Assembly: GCA_030998225.1 (NCBI GenBank)
Contig: JAPYXD010000522.1
Span: 4,030,001-4,094,000 of the forward strand
From: Diplolepis rosae
Lineage: Eukaryota; Arthropoda; Insecta; Hymenoptera; Diplolepididae
DNA: 64,000 bases
Reading direction: 5' to 3'
Notes under the pieces: model-generated
Databases searched by the model: none
Told to the model about the DNA's origin: nothing
What the model saw: only the letters and a program-made list of their open reading frames with translations
Shown here: positions 35,051-46,424 of the stretch, piece after piece
Layout of the letters: each line of letters begins with the position of its first letter
How positions within the stretch are numbered: the first letter of the stretch is position 1
Translations under genes and position numbers: made by a program

Positions 35051-35865
35051 ATACAATACTTGTAATTTATTTCTTGAGGAGATCCGCTACCTTTAATTTC
35101 ACGAGCGAAACGTATTTTAACGCGCGAGTGAGTCGCGATCTGGGCCAAGGCGACACGAGGAACCTCGGTTCGCCTTCGACTCATTCGTGTCGCCTCGGTC
35201 CTCTTCGCGACTCGCTCTTGCGTTAAAATACCCCTTCCCACACTTGATACGAAATATACTATTTTTTCCGCGGTATACCAAAAGTTAGCACTGCCGGTAT
35301 CGTTTTGCATGCGAAAGGTTAATTTCCCCGCATTAGTGCGGTAAAATTTTAAGTGTGCGGAAAGTCAAATTTCCGCACGCAAAACGACACCGACTCGGCT
35401 AACTTTCGGTATACAGTAAACAAAAAATATCGTTCGTATCACGTGCCGAACGTATTTTAACGCGCGAGCGAATCCCGACCTGGGCTGAGACGACACGAGA
35501 AACTTCGGCTCACTTTCGGTTCCTTCGTGTCGCCTCGGTCCTCGTCGCGACCCGCTCTTGTGTTAAAATACGCCTTTCCATACTTGAGACGAAATATACT
35601 ATTTTGTCCGCCATACAGCGAAAGTTAGCCGAGTCGGTGTCGATTTGCGTACGGAAAGTTAGTTTTCCCGCACTAGTGCGGTAACATTTTAAGTGTGCAG
35701 GAAAGTCAAATTTCCGCACGCAAAACGACACCGACTCGGCTAACTTTCGGTATACAGTAATCAAACAATAACGTTCGTATCACGTGCCGAACGTATTTTA
35801 ACACGCGAGCGACTCGCTCTTACGTTAAAATAAGCCTTTCCGCACTTGATACGAAAAATATTATT
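35051..35865. repeat. Alternating fold-back array, 341-bp period
   Basis: CGTATTTTAACGCGCGAG begins at 35,111, 35,451 and 35,792, i.e. steps of 340 and 341. Each unit is two palindromes: a GC-rich one (AACGCGCGAGCGA ... TCGCGACTCGCTCTTGCGTT) and the CGCACTAGTGCGG one known from 1,905 and 4,480. The last unit is cut short. Confidence 0.75.
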
Positions 35866-35867
35866 AT

Positions 35868-36440
35868 TTTTTTAGTTTAGATTTTACATATACTTTTTTT
35901 TATGTTTATTACCTTTATTTAGAAATGTTCGGATTTTTGTTAAAAATTCAAGTACCTTTATGTATTATTAAACTAAAGATTTTGAGTTTTTTGGGCATTT
36001 TTTTGACATTTTTTTACTTTGAATAACTTTTTTGTTTTTTAACCAATTGCCATGATTCTTTTTTTATTTTGTTCCTTAAAATGTGTAGCAACTTTTTGGG
36101 TATGGAAAATAAGGTAACATGACTGAAAAAAAGTTACAAATAAAATGAAATAATAAAATATCCCAAAGTGTAAAAAAAAATGTTGTAGTTATTTTTTTAG
36201 CAAGAGTGCTTTCCATACCCAAAAAGTTGCTCCACACTATTAGGATCAAAATAAATGAATCATGACAATTGGTTAAAAGACAAAAAAGTTATTCAAAGTC
36301 AAAAAATGCCCAACAAACTCAACATTTTTACTTTATAAATACATAAAGGTGCTCAAATTCTTAAAAAAAAAACCCAAGACCTTTCTAAATAAAGGTACTA
36401 AATATAAAATAAATTATATCGAAGATCTAAACTCAAAAAA
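35868..36440. mobile_element. 570-bp palindromic element
   Basis: Arms of about 235 bp are inverted: TTTTTAGTTTAGATTTTACA, AAGTACCTTTATGTATTA, AACTTTTTGGGTATGGAAA on the left; the reverse complements follow from 36,205 to 36,437. The loop is about 90 bp. No coding frame. Confidence 0.75.
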
Positions 36441-36696
36441 TAAAAATTCTAAATGTTTTTTCTGGATGTTCCCTAGAAATAATTTGAAAGGGTCCGAAGT
36501 GTATCTTTGAAACTCTAAAAGCTACTAATTTTAAAAACTTTAAAAAAACAAGCTTTCGAGATTAAATCTTTCAACTCTATAATTATAATTCACAACATTT
36601 AGCGAGCACTCAACCTGAATAATTGAATTTTTACAAGTTGAAAGTGAAACTCTGAAGCCTAAAATTTGTGCAGCCACATCTCATTCAGGTTCTTAC

Positions 36697-36810
36697 CTGT
36701 GTAACGAGTTTTGGTAAAGTGTGTGAGTGTGTAGACCTATCAGAGTTGGGTCTCTGTTGTTGAGCAGCTTCCGACCTCAGGTCTTGCCTCCACCTCAATA
36801 CACCCATCAT
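36697..36810 (-). CDS. Candidate first coding exon, possibly alternative start of RapGAP1
   Basis: Two tandem ATG codons open a 38-codon frame (MMGVLRWRQDLRS, then a Gln run, then Ser/Thr/His-rich residues ending PKLVTQ). It ends at a strong donor, ACAG/GTAAGAAC. An in-frame TAG lies about 13 codons upstream of the first ATG, so this is the first possible start. The exon ends in phase 0 and the RapGAP1 exon at 144-452 on the same strand begins in phase 0, so the two could join directly, or through further exons I did not find (a GoLoco exon would be expected in this family). Base composition is clearly higher in GC than the flanks and the region is free of the local repeats. I do not recognise the peptide; assignment to RapGAP1 is inferred from strand, phase and neighbourhood. 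Confidence 0.55.
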
Positions 36811-37980
36811 GATCGCTTTGTCTTGCACTCGGCTCTTCTATTCCTAATTTTCCTTTCACTTGTCTCTCAAAGATTTTAAATCCCCTTCAGAACTATTTAA
36901 ATATCCACTGCACGAAACGAAAAAACTGGTTTTGCACGATTCCACTGTTTCCAGGTATCTTCCGAGTCAGTATGTAAATTGCAAATATTATTTTTAATTC
37001 ACTGTATATAGCGTTTTATTTTAGTATGAGAAAAGTCATCAAACGGTTCGCTCTCTTTCTCATCGTCGAGGTCGTGATGATTGATAATCGAGTTCCGTTT
37101 CGATAATTTGAATCGGGCGTCGTTCAGTCTAAGCGTGCAAACCGCTTGAAACGTATACGAGAATACGTAAATAAACTCTTAACTCTGAACCCCTAATTCC
37201 TCTGCTTCTGCTTTTTCTTCAAATTTTTTTTTTCTTGCGTCACTTGGGGACTGCGAATACTTGAGTAAACTTAGAAAGAGACTTGATTAATCTCAAATTT
37301 CAAAAGGCCACTTACACATACTCGGAAATATGAGCATCAGTTTCCTTACAAGTGTCACTTCCGCCTGTTCTTTTTCTCTTTTTTTCTTATTCTTGGAAGA
37401 AAAACCAGCTGTTTTTGCCAGTTTTCGTTCCTGGCACTGTCTCAGTGTAAAAGGCGCTGATTTTAATTTCGTCTCGACTTATCAATACTCAAACAAGAGT
37501 TATCTCGTGTACCAACACCGATCAACTTTAGATTGTGGATATGAGAGACGCAATGATTTGTCAGAGATTGAATTTGAATTAAAAAGAGCTGTCATCCTCA
37601 CTGGTTTTTAATTAACGAGATCAAGAAAGAAGCGTGTGGTTTTTGAATGTGAATTGTTGGATTTTTTGAGGGAGATGAACTTTGAGAGTAAAGTCTGGTA
37701 TGGAGATAAATAGAAACGCCTACACGGATTTGTCGAGGTAACCGAGGTCAGAATAGAAAGTGTTAAATCGTGGGCGCAAAACCCGTTGCTTCGTGAGAGA
37801 TCGCGCAAAATATGCACCACATGAACTTATATGTGACGGTAAGAGGTACGTGAACACGCAGGAAGGCAGGAGCGCGACTGGCTTCGAGCTGCTTCGAGCT
37901 TAGAGCTTTAGGCCTCAGTTCCATCGTGAATCGTGAATTCCCCCGCACTCCTTTGGTCATACCGGCTTCAACCAGGGACG
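36811..37980 (-). promoter_or_regulatory. Low-repeat island upstream of the 36.7-kb exon, candidate promoter/5' UTR
   Basis: This stretch lacks the satellites and MITEs that surround it and is richer in GC. On the minus strand a TATATA at 37,005-37,010 lies about 200 bases before the ATG, so a TATA-directed start near 36,975-36,980 is possible. Open frames of 65-93 codons occur here on both strands (for example 37,330-37,611 plus) but none is recognisable. The promoter call rests on position and composition. Confidence 0.35.
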
Positions 37981-37999
37981 GATCAACACTGGCGGCTTT

Positions 38000-38290
38000 A
38001 CATATTTTTTATTAATAAACTCTTACAAATATTATTCATTTCATGTAGATTTGTATATGAAATTTAATATCTCTGTATATTATTTATAAAATAAAAAACT
38101 AGTGTGAATTTAGAAAATGTTCTGTTTTATTGACACTGATGTATATTAAAATTCACAATTGCGTATATTAAAATTAATATACTTTGTATGTAGATGACTT
38201 TACTGTCAGAAATATTATCGAATTTTATGTAGATTTGTATATGAAATTTAATATCTCTCTATATAGTTCGCGTTTTATTACTAATAACCA
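38000..38290. repeat. Palindromic satellite, 185-bp variant, first units
   Basis: GTATGTAGATGACTTTACTG at 38,186 with TTTATGTAGATTTGTATATG and AATTTAATATCTCTCTATAT. Confidence 0.75.
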
Positions 38291-38439
38291 ATTGGTCATC
38301 CGTTCTTTATAAAGGGAATAACAACAAACAAAAATTCAGGACTGTTGTTTACAAATTTCTAAGTTTTTCCTTCATTTTATCCGGTTTTCTATATTCAGTG
38401 AATTCTACATATTTTTTCCAATTCGTGTTGTTGCTTACT

Positions 38440-38770
38440 GGACTTTTTCATTTTGAATTGCAAGGGATGAGATAAGTTTTTGAGTTTCATTATTATCCTT
38501 ATTTTAACTATCTTCTAAATTTTTATCTTTTACGAAAATTTTTAAATTAATCTTTAAATTTATGACACTGAAGAGGGCCCCTACATGTGGCCGAAACGTT
38601 TGCCTTCTCTCCCTTTTTTTGCGTTTTTTATTGTAAGTAGCATTGATAATTTTAATAGAAGAAAATAAAAAGAGGCTGACCCAATGCCAAAAACAATGAG
38701 AAATTACCAAAAATTATGTGAATTTTGGGTCAATATAATAGCAGACATGTCATCAAGAATGTCACTTTAC
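38440..38770. mobile_element. Penelope-type-like fragment carrying a plus-strand hammerhead motif
   Basis: Related to 52,130-52,410. The ATTATCCTTATTTTAACTATC segment here is the reverse complement of the one there, while both end in GGGTCAATATAATA and CAGACATGT on the right. Assignment to Penelope-like elements rests on the ribozyme type only. Confidence 0.45.
38564..38604 (+). ncRNA. Hammerhead-ribozyme-like motif
   Basis: Order: stem I side GACA, CTGAAGAG, stem II GGCC/GGCC with a CCTACATGT loop, GAAA, then ACGTT and TGCC. The CUGANGA and GAAA boxes are intact. Stem I is weakened by one change (GACA against TGCC; the sister copy at 52,226 has GGCA). One extra G separates CTGAAGA from the pairing part of stem II. 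Confidence 0.55.
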
Positions 38771-39542
38771 AAATATTTATAAAATATAAAACTAGTATGA
38801 AATTCAAAAATATTCTGTTTTATTAACACTTTCATGTATATTAAAATTCATAATTGCGTATATTAAATTTCATGTCCTGTGTATGTAGATGACTTTACTG
38901 TCAGAAATATTATCGAATTTTTTGTAGATTTATATATGAAATTTAATATCTCTCTAAATTATATATAAAATACAAAACTATTATGAATTTAGAAGATATT
39001 CTGTTATATTGACACTGATGTATATTAAAACTCACAATTGCGAATATAAAATTTCATATACTTTGTATGTAGATGACTTTATTGCCAGAAATATTATCGA
39101 ATTTTATGTAAATTTATATATGAATTTTAATATCTCTATATTCTTTATAAAATATGAAACTAGTGTGAATTTAGACGATATTCAGTTTTATTGACACATT
39201 GATGTATATTAAAATTCACAATTGCGAATATTAAATTTCATATACTGATGTGTATGTAGATGACTTTAATGTCAGAAATATTATCGAATTTATGTAGATT
39301 TGTATATGAAATTTAATATCTCTCTATATTCTTAATAAAATATTAAACTGTCGTGAATTTAGAAGATATTCTGTTATATTGACACTGATGTATATTAAAA
39401 CTCACAATTGCGAATATTAAATTTCATATACTTTGTATGTAGATGACTTTACTGTCAGAAATATTATTCAATTTCATTTAGATTTGTATATGGAATTCAA
39501 TATCCTTCTATATTATTTATAAAATATAAAACTAACATGAAT
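38771..39542. repeat. Palindromic satellite, 185-bp variant
   Basis: GTATGTAGATGACTT recurs at 38,881, 39,065, 39,252 and 39,435 (steps 184, 187, 183). Units contain GAAATATTATCGAATTTTAT, ATTCTGTTTTATTGACACTG and ATTAAAATTCACAATTGCG. Confidence 0.85.
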
Positions 39543-39546
39543 TTAA

Positions 39547-40450
39547 CCCTTAAAGGGCCAAAATGGCATAAACGATGCACCGGTCTTTGAGTCCGTGTAA
39601 CTTATGTTATTCGCGACTGAAAAAATTGAGAGGGACATATTTGTGAAGTTCAAGACGTGCCCTTTCCAATGGTAAATACGAAATTGATCTAAAAAACTAT
39701 TAATTATAAAAATATTCAGTTTAAAAAAAAAAGCGCAATTTTTTCGATCTTTTTTTTTTTAAAGCGAGTTTTGAAAGGTTTCCCGGTCTGTCAATTAACA
39801 ACCTGGAACATTTATAACCGGTGGAATAAATGTATGAACTTTAAGAAGGTGTGGTTCGGAGATTAATTTTTCACTTTTGTCTTTACAAAATGGCGCCCGA
39901 ATTACAAAATTTTCACGAATTTTTTTATTTTCCAAAAATTATGCTATTTCCAAAATTGAAAAGTTGTTTGAAACGTTTTGAAAAAATTCAGACGTATTCT
40001 TTGAGTGATTCTAAGAACTTTTCATTCGTGGTAATTTTCTCGCTATGTTTATATTTTCAGACAAAAAAAATCCTGAATGTATTCGTAAAAATTTTGTAAT
40101 TCGGGCGCCATTTTGTAAAGACTAAAGTGAAAAATTAATCTCTGAACCACACCTTCTTAAAGTTCAGACATTTATTCCACCGGTTAAAAATGTTCCAGGT
40201 CGTTGACAGACCGGGAAACTTTTCAAAACTCGCTTTCAAAAAAAAAGATCGAAAAAATCGTGCATTTTTTTTTAAACTGAATATTTTTATAATTAATAAA
40301 TTTTTTAGATCAATTTCGTATTTGCCATTGGAAAGGACACGTCTTGAACTTCAGAAATATGTCCCTCTCAATTTTTTCAGTCGCGAATAGCATAAGTTAC
40401 ACGGCCTCAAAGACCGGTGTATCGTTTATGCCATTTTGGCCCTTTAAGGG
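39547..40450. mobile_element. 904-bp piggyBac-like MITE
   Basis: TTAA is on both sides and the ends are CCCTTAAAGGGCCAAAATGG and its complement ending GGCCCTTTAAGGG. The element is a near-perfect palindrome: arms of about 370 bp include GGTCTTTGAG, AATTGAGAGGGACATATTT, TCCCGGTCTGTCAA and CAAAATGGCGCCCGAATTAC. The loop is about 120 bp. Short plus-strand frames (82 and 66 codons) are arm translations; there is no transposase. It interrupts a 185-bp satellite unit. Confidence 0.85.
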
Positions 40451-40454
40451 TTAA

Positions 40455-40890
40455 AAGATATTCAGTTTTATTGACACTTTGATGTATATTAAAATTCACA
40501 ATTGCGAATATTAAATTTCATATACTGTGTACGTAGATGACTTTACTGTCAGAAATATTATCGAATTTATGTAGATTTGTATATGAAATTTAATATCTCT
40601 CTATATTCTTTATAAAATATTAAACTGTTGTGAATCTAAAAGATATTCTGTTTCATTGACACTGATGTATATTAAAATTCACAATTGCGTATATTATATA
40701 TTTCATATACTGTGTATGTAGATGATTTTACTGTCAGAAATATTATCGAATTTCATATGAATTTGCATACGAAATTTAATACTTCTGTATATTATTTATA
40801 AAATTATGTATTATTAGATTTAATAAAGTGAGGTATTAATATATACCAAAATTAAGAACCCACATAATTTGATTTACACGATTATAATGT
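40455..40890. repeat. Palindromic satellite, 185-bp variant, continuation
   Basis: Period resumes at 40,529 and 40,714 (step 185). Confidence 0.8.
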
Positions 40891-41445
40891 TATCTTTGCA
40901 GTGAATCTAAGATGCAAAAAAAAGTAGATTATTTTTATTTATATAGATAAAAATGTATTTTTAAATTATTTAAGTTATCCAATTTAAAAAAAAATTAGTT
41001 TTCATAACTTATAAGCATTTGAACACGTCGTGAATGTAATGTTTGGAGAAATTTGTTTAACTTAAGTTTACTTCTGTACGTCGTATTTCTGAAATAAATT
41101 ACAAAAATATCAAACATTATTGATAATTAAATTGATTTGAAATATTATAAACCAGTTTTAATGATTTACGAGTTATCAAAGAATCTAGAAAATATTATGT
41201 TTAATTGAAATCTTGATGTATATTAAAATTTACAATTGCGTATATTAAATTTCATATACTGTATATGTAGATATCACTTTACTGCTAGACATATTATTAA
41301 ATTTCATGAACATTTACGTATGAAATTTAATATCTCTCTATACTATTAGTGAGACAATAGGATGGTGTATTAGACATAATATACTGAGGTATTAAATTTA
41401 ATATTAAAAAAGTAACAACTCACATAATTTGATTTTACGCAAACG
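40891..41445. repeat. Diverged palindromic satellite with AT-rich filler
   Basis: 41,200-41,440 keeps ATTGCGTATATTAAATTTCA and ATGAAATTTAATATCTCTCT; 40,900-41,200 has only scattered matches. Confidence 0.6.
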
Positions 41446-42335
41446 CAATAAAAGACAATAAAGCACGTCTGTTAACTTTTTTTTTCGTAAAAATTTTGGT
41501 AATAATTGGAAATTTATCGAAAATTACAGTTAACTGAAAATTTGTTTGCAAAATTTTTACAGAAACGAAGTTTATAGACGTTCGTTATCGTTTTCTGTTG
41601 TATTTTACAAATTTCCAGGAAGACTTTTCGTAAAATAAAAAAGTTATCTTACACGAATTTTTACGGGAATTTAGTCACATGATCTGGTCAATCCATGGCC
41701 TTAAAGAGATTTACAAATTTTCTGGTAATCATTTTTTCATGGGAGTCATATTTTCTGTTTAATAATTAAAAATGTTATTAAAAATAGAAACTTTTAACCT
41801 ATAGGGGATACAAAAAAAAATTCCAGACAAAATATACAAAATACGGAAAAATGTTAGGAAACAAAATTGTTTATTTTAAAAAGATCTACAACTTTAATCT
41901 TAATTTTTTTTTTCATATGAGTTATATCTTCTGTTTCTTAATGAAAAGTATTATTAAAAATAAAAAAAACTTTTTTCTGAGCAAAACTCTACGTGGAGTA
42001 TGAAAAAAATGTTGGGGACAAATTTAGTAATTTATATGTAAAGGATATAGAAGACCGAGCGCAAAGCGTAAGATCGACATATTTTGGAGCGCGAAACGCG
42101 ATGACCAGAACACGCACCCAAGGCGCACTAAAATTTGTATTTTTGATGCAAATGTGACACCAATGGACATAAAGTAAAAAGTCGAGCGCGAAGCGCGAGT
42201 GTCATGATGAGAATGTGTTTCTTAAGGTCGATAGAGCCTTAAGTAAATTGAATTTCCTTTTTACCGAAAATCAAATTTCATCCATTAAAAATAGTCAAAT
42301 GTCGTGACTTTGTTAAAGAATTGATCATCAAATAT
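41446..42335. repeat. ATACGAGATACG / GCGCTTCGCGC dispersed repeat, diverged copy
   Basis: Contains AGACGTTCGTTATCGTTTTC, ATCCATGGCCTTAA, CTACAACTTTAATC and then GAGCGCAAAGCG, GAGCGCGAAGCGCGAGTGTC followed by ATGATGAGAATGTG and AAGTAAATTGAATTTCC. The second half is the reverse complement of 57,780-57,860. Confidence 0.6.
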
Positions 42336-43270
42336 TCAATATTCAGAAAGGCAACAGAGAAAATCAATAAATTAGTTTATTCAAGAAATCCTATAATAAA
42401 TTTTCTGTTGTGTGTTTCACTTTAACGTTTTACTGAAACTACTTAAGAAAAGAAATTGCAAGAAATAAATTATTCCATTTTATAAATTGAATTATTCAAT
42501 TATATTTTTTTATTGTAAAGATAAGAAGTAGGAAAGTAAGTACAACAAAAATACTCAATGGCCTATATTCACGTAAGATAACTTTTTTCACGCATAAAAT
42601 ATGTCTCTGAAAATTTGGGAAATCATATTTCTTCATTTTTCAGAAAGATATTTTGTAAACATAAACAGTTATCTTACAAGAATATATTTACCTATATAAA
42701 GACTGCGTGGCCCGGTTAACCCAAAAACATTGATTTTGAGTCTTAATTCGAAGCCTCTAAGCAAAAATATCTATTTATCCCCATCAAATCAATTAATTGG
42801 CTGAATTTGTTTAATTTCATAAAACATTTTTTTTTTTTAAATTTAGTTCTTTAAAAATTTTATTAAAAGTATTTTGTTAATTCAATTTATTATTTTTTTA
42901 TAGTAAATTTATTTGATGAAATCAAAGTTCCATAGAATCAATTGTATATTTAATTTCTGAATAGCCTGAAAAAGCTTCGATTTATTTATATTTAGGAAAA
43001 AGAGTCCAAGAAGATAGAATCTTCCAAAATCAAGGATGAAGCATTGCAGTGATTCATCACTTTAATAATCTCTACAATCAGATCTATGCTAGAAAAAGAA
43101 ACTTTACTAGAACATAAATTTTTTCCAAGATAAACTGCGTAATTTAAACAGCTTATAAATCAACGCAAGTTCTTTACTAACAACAAGTAAATATACATGT
43201 ATATATTTTTAAACATGAGATTCTGTAAATTCAGCACAGAATTTTTTCATTTTCTTTGTTTGTAACTTCC
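42336..43270. other. AT-rich sequence, nothing recognised
   Basis: A copy of the GTAAGATAACTTTTTT motif known from 1,740 occurs at 42,575-42,595. No frames or structured repeats. Confidence 0.35.
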
Positions 43271-43274
43271 CAAT

Positions 43275-44460
43275 CAGACTTTAGTACTGGCATTTAGTAC
43301 TGGCACATGTACTGGCACAATACGGAGAGGATGGCGATTTACCAGTACTGCCTGAGTACTAGTTGCCAATGCCATTCGGTACTGGGCTTATGCGGGCATT
43401 TCATTACTGGCTAGCCAGTACTTGAACCGTTCTGGCAAGTCGGTACTGGGCTCAGTCAAACTTTCACAACGGGCACGGTACTACACCCGCACTGCCGGAT
43501 ACAAGCTAAGTACTGGCAATCAGTACTGGCACATGTGCTGACACAATACAAGACGATAACGAATTAGAAGTACTGGCTGAGTACTGGTTGCCAATTCCAG
43601 TCGGTACTATGCTTATACGGGAATTTAATTACTGGCTAACCAGTACTTGAATCGTACTGACAAGCCGGTACTGGGCTCGGTCGAACTTTCACAACGGACA
43701 CGGTACTACACCCGTACTGTCGGATACAGGCTCGGTACTGGCAATCAGTACTGGAGCATGTACTGGCATAACGCGGAGACGATAGCGCTTTGCCAGTACT
43801 GGTTGCCAATTCCAGTCGGTACTATGCTTATACGGGAATTTAATTACTGGCTAACCAGTACTTGAATCGTACTGACAAGCCGGTACTGGGCTCGGTCGAA
43901 CTTTCACAACGGACACGGTACTACTCCCGCACCGACGGATATAGGCTCGGTACTGGCAATCGATACTGGCGCATGCACTGGCATAATACGGGGACGATAA
44001 CTATTTGCCAGTACTGGTTGTCAATACCAGTCGGTACTGGGCTTATACGGGCATTTCATTACTGGATAAATAGTACTAGAACCGTACTGACAAGCCGGTA
44101 CTGGGCTCGGTCGGACTTTCACGACGGGCACGGTACTACACCCGTACTGTCGGATACGGGCTCGGTGCTGGCAATCAGTACTGCGCCTGTACTGGCAGAA
44201 TACGGGGATGGTAATACTTCCTTAGTACTGACTTGCCAGTGCAATCCAAGTATTTCCTGACAGTAACAGCCAGTTTGGACATATACGGACATTTTATTAC
44301 TGGCTAACCAGTACTATTGCAGTACTGTCGTCCCAGTACTGGCGCAGTACTAAATTTCATGATTTCATGAATTTCGTGCCATCACTGGCACAGTAATGGC
44401 AAGTCAGTAGTGTCTAACCAGTACTGGCGCTATACTGAATTTTTTGTGAACGTCGTCACA
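43275..44460. repeat. 215-225-bp GTACTGGC satellite, four to five units
   Basis: The word CGGTACTGGGCTCGGTC lies in units starting at 43,439, 43,664, 43,879 and 44,094 (steps 225, 215, 215). Each unit is dense in GTACTGG in both orientations (GCCAGTACTGG, CGGTACTGGCAATC). The plus-strand frames at 43,647-43,865 and 43,862-44,260 are the same peptide (beginning MNRTDKPVLGSVELSQRTRY) repeated by the tandem structure; not considered a gene. Confidence 0.8.
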
Positions 44461-45142
44461 ATACGGATTGGTTCGACTGGATTTTTTCTATTCAACAAAT
44501 AGTAAACTATTTTCAGTGCCAATTTCCCCATTGTAAAGAAAGATTCTAATATTTTGCATGATTTTGAGATATGAAATAAGTGCATTCGTAAACTTTAAAA
44601 CAATAACAAATTTTCGTGCATAAATGTAAAGATAAGTAAATCCGTCTACTTTTTAGTTCTGAAGTTTTAAAATCCAATTAGACCTGCTTATATCTCGTTA
44701 AATTTATTGTGGGACTTTCTCGAACTGAAAACGAATTTTACAGACACTGCAAGTGAAGTAAATGAAAAGGACAGGTGGTAAAGGTAAAACGGGGGTGAGG
44801 GGAGAAGTTTGAAAGGAAACATCGCAATGGCGGCTCACAGGAGAACGGATGTTATTTCGTGGTCGACTTATTTAGCTGTTTGTAGGTAAGCACCACTGAC
44901 ATCCCGTCCCTTTGTGTCCACTTCTTCCATTACATTAGCTTACTTCCTACACCAAAAAAAAAATACCGCTAATCCGAAAATCCGACACCATATCCTGATC
45001 CAAGAGAAGTACAATATCGATTCCATGGATCTTTGAATCACACTTCCAGGAAAAATAATTCCAATATGGGATGAAATACACATCCTCAATAGAAACTTTA
45101 AAATTTCGAGCTATTCTTAGAAATAATATAAATATTCATGTA
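44461..45142. other. Repeat-free stretch around the candidate exon at 44,827
   Basis: 44,760-44,960 is GC-richer and purine-biased; the flanks are AT-rich without recognised features. Confidence 0.35.
44827..44885 (+). CDS. Candidate first coding exon of an unidentified plus-strand gene
   Basis: An ATG in good context (ATCGCAATGGCGG) opens 19 codons plus two bases, reading MAAHRRTDVISWSTYLAVC, and meets a strong donor TGTAG/GTAAGCACC. An in-frame TAA lies upstream within the GC-richer leader, so the ATG is the first start in its frame. The segment 44,760-44,940 is repeat-free and purine-rich, like a housekeeping 5' UTR. The intron would be phase 2; the next exon was not established. A phase-compatible open segment follows an AG at 52,742, but its polypyrimidine tract is poor. 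I do not recognise the protein. Confidence 0.4.
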
Positions 45143-45334
45143 CTCTCTAAATTTGAATCAGTCAAAATCTACTGATTATCAGTGAAATTTGACTGATTCA
45201 AATAGCTAAAGAGAAGTTGCTGTAAATCAGTCAAATTTCACTAATTATTTCAGTGAAAATTGACTGATTTGACAGTGAAAAATATTTATCACTGATTCAA
45301 TCAGTGAAAATTTGACTGATTCAGTTTTAGAGAG
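45143..45334. mobile_element. TCAGT MITE, shortened
   Basis: 192 bp; TA on the left, TG on the right. Typical ends and interior with a deletion of the second half. Confidence 0.8.
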
Positions 45335-45510
45335 TGGTTTGTATATGAAATTCAGTACCTCTGTATATTATTGGTGAATCAATAGAATTATATACTAGAT
45401 TTAATATACTGAGGTATTAGATTTAATATTCAAAAATTAACAACTCACATAAATTGATTTTACACAATTATAAAGTTATTTTTGCAGTGAATCTAGGATG
45501 TAAATAATAA
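45335..45510. repeat. Palindromic satellite unit, 340-bp type
   Basis: TACTGAGGTATTAGATTTAA, AATTAACAACTCACATAA and GTGAATCTAGGATGTAAATA as in the arrays right of 47.4 kb. Confidence 0.65.
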
Positions 45511-46138
45511 AGCTGACTATTTTCTTCCATATACGGAGGAAAATATTTATCTAAAATTACCAAACTATTTGGAAAAGCATGATAAATTCTAATTTTAATT
45601 TACTTAAATCTCAGTCAGCCTTGATATTACATATTATGGTTAAAAAATTGAATTTTCGATATTAAATTTAAAATAATACACATCTTTTAAAAAAATGCTG
45701 CGATTCCAATTTGTAGATCTTTTTGTTTTTTACTATTTAAAAAAATTCAAAACTGTGAAAAAAAGGGTAAGAAATGACTTTTTTCAAATAGTCGCCATTT
45801 TGCAAATTTTTTTTTCTGAGGTAGGGACTATAATGACATCTTTACTGATTAAGAATCTTTTTCTTTTTTGTTCCAGATGACTAGAAGGATTGGAATCGTG
45901 TCAAACAGGACGCACCTTATTATTACCCCCACTTTACCAGCCTATAACTTTTTGAATTTATTTTTTGAAGATGTTTTTGTGTATTATTAAAAGATCAATA
46001 AATATCTGGTGAAAAAATGGATCGTAAAAACATTTTTTGTTTTTTTTATCGAATTTCAAAAAACGTCCAAAATTTGTGTCTCTAGACCAGAATACCCCCT
46101 TAAGTTTGAATCATCAAAATGAGGTCTAATAATTTTAA
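45511..46138. other. AT-rich sequence, nothing assigned
   Basis: The 45,695-45,880 plus frame overlaps a diverged ATACGAGATACG-type segment (AATTTGTAGATCTTTTTG). No gene recognised. Confidence 0.3.
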
Positions 46139-46420
46139 CCCATTATTACCCAAGCGAAATCCGGGCTAGATAGCACCAAACTAACTATTGTATCACTGTC
46201 CAAACGAAAAAAAATTTACCCGTGTTTTCCCCCGGAGAATCCATTGGCATTATTAGTTTTTTGAAATTGCAAAATTTTTGTTAATTTATTTAAATAATTT
46301 CGCATAAACAATTGGAATCGCTAAAAGAAAAAACACGGGTAAATTATTTTTTCGTTTGGACAGTGATACAATAGTTAGTTTGATGCTATCTAGCTTGGAT
46401 TTCGCTTGGGTAATAATGGG
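46139..46420. mobile_element. 282-bp piggyBac-like MITE
   Basis: TTAA on both sides; ends CCCATTATTACCCAAGCG and its complement CGCTTGGGTAATAATGGG. Arms of about 90 bp are nearly identical (AAATCCGGGCTAGATAGCA, AACTATTGTATCACTGTCC, AATTTACCCGTGTTTT). Noncoding. Confidence 0.9.
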
Positions 46421-46424
46421 TTAA

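Larger units (their letters stand above)
453..36696 (-). other. Inferred large intron between the two minus-strand exons
   Basis: If the exon ending at 36,697 splices to the one beginning at 452, the sequence between them is a 36-kb intron made almost wholly of transposons and satellites. No other RapGAP-like exon was recognised in it, though short exons in AT-rich sequence are easily missed. This is an inference from phase and strand only. Confidence 0.3.

Noticed and set aside
43647..44260. Repeated plus-strand frames beginning MNRTDKPVLGSV
   Set aside because: The two frames are neighbouring satellite units; openness follows from low stop content in GTACTGG-rich DNA.
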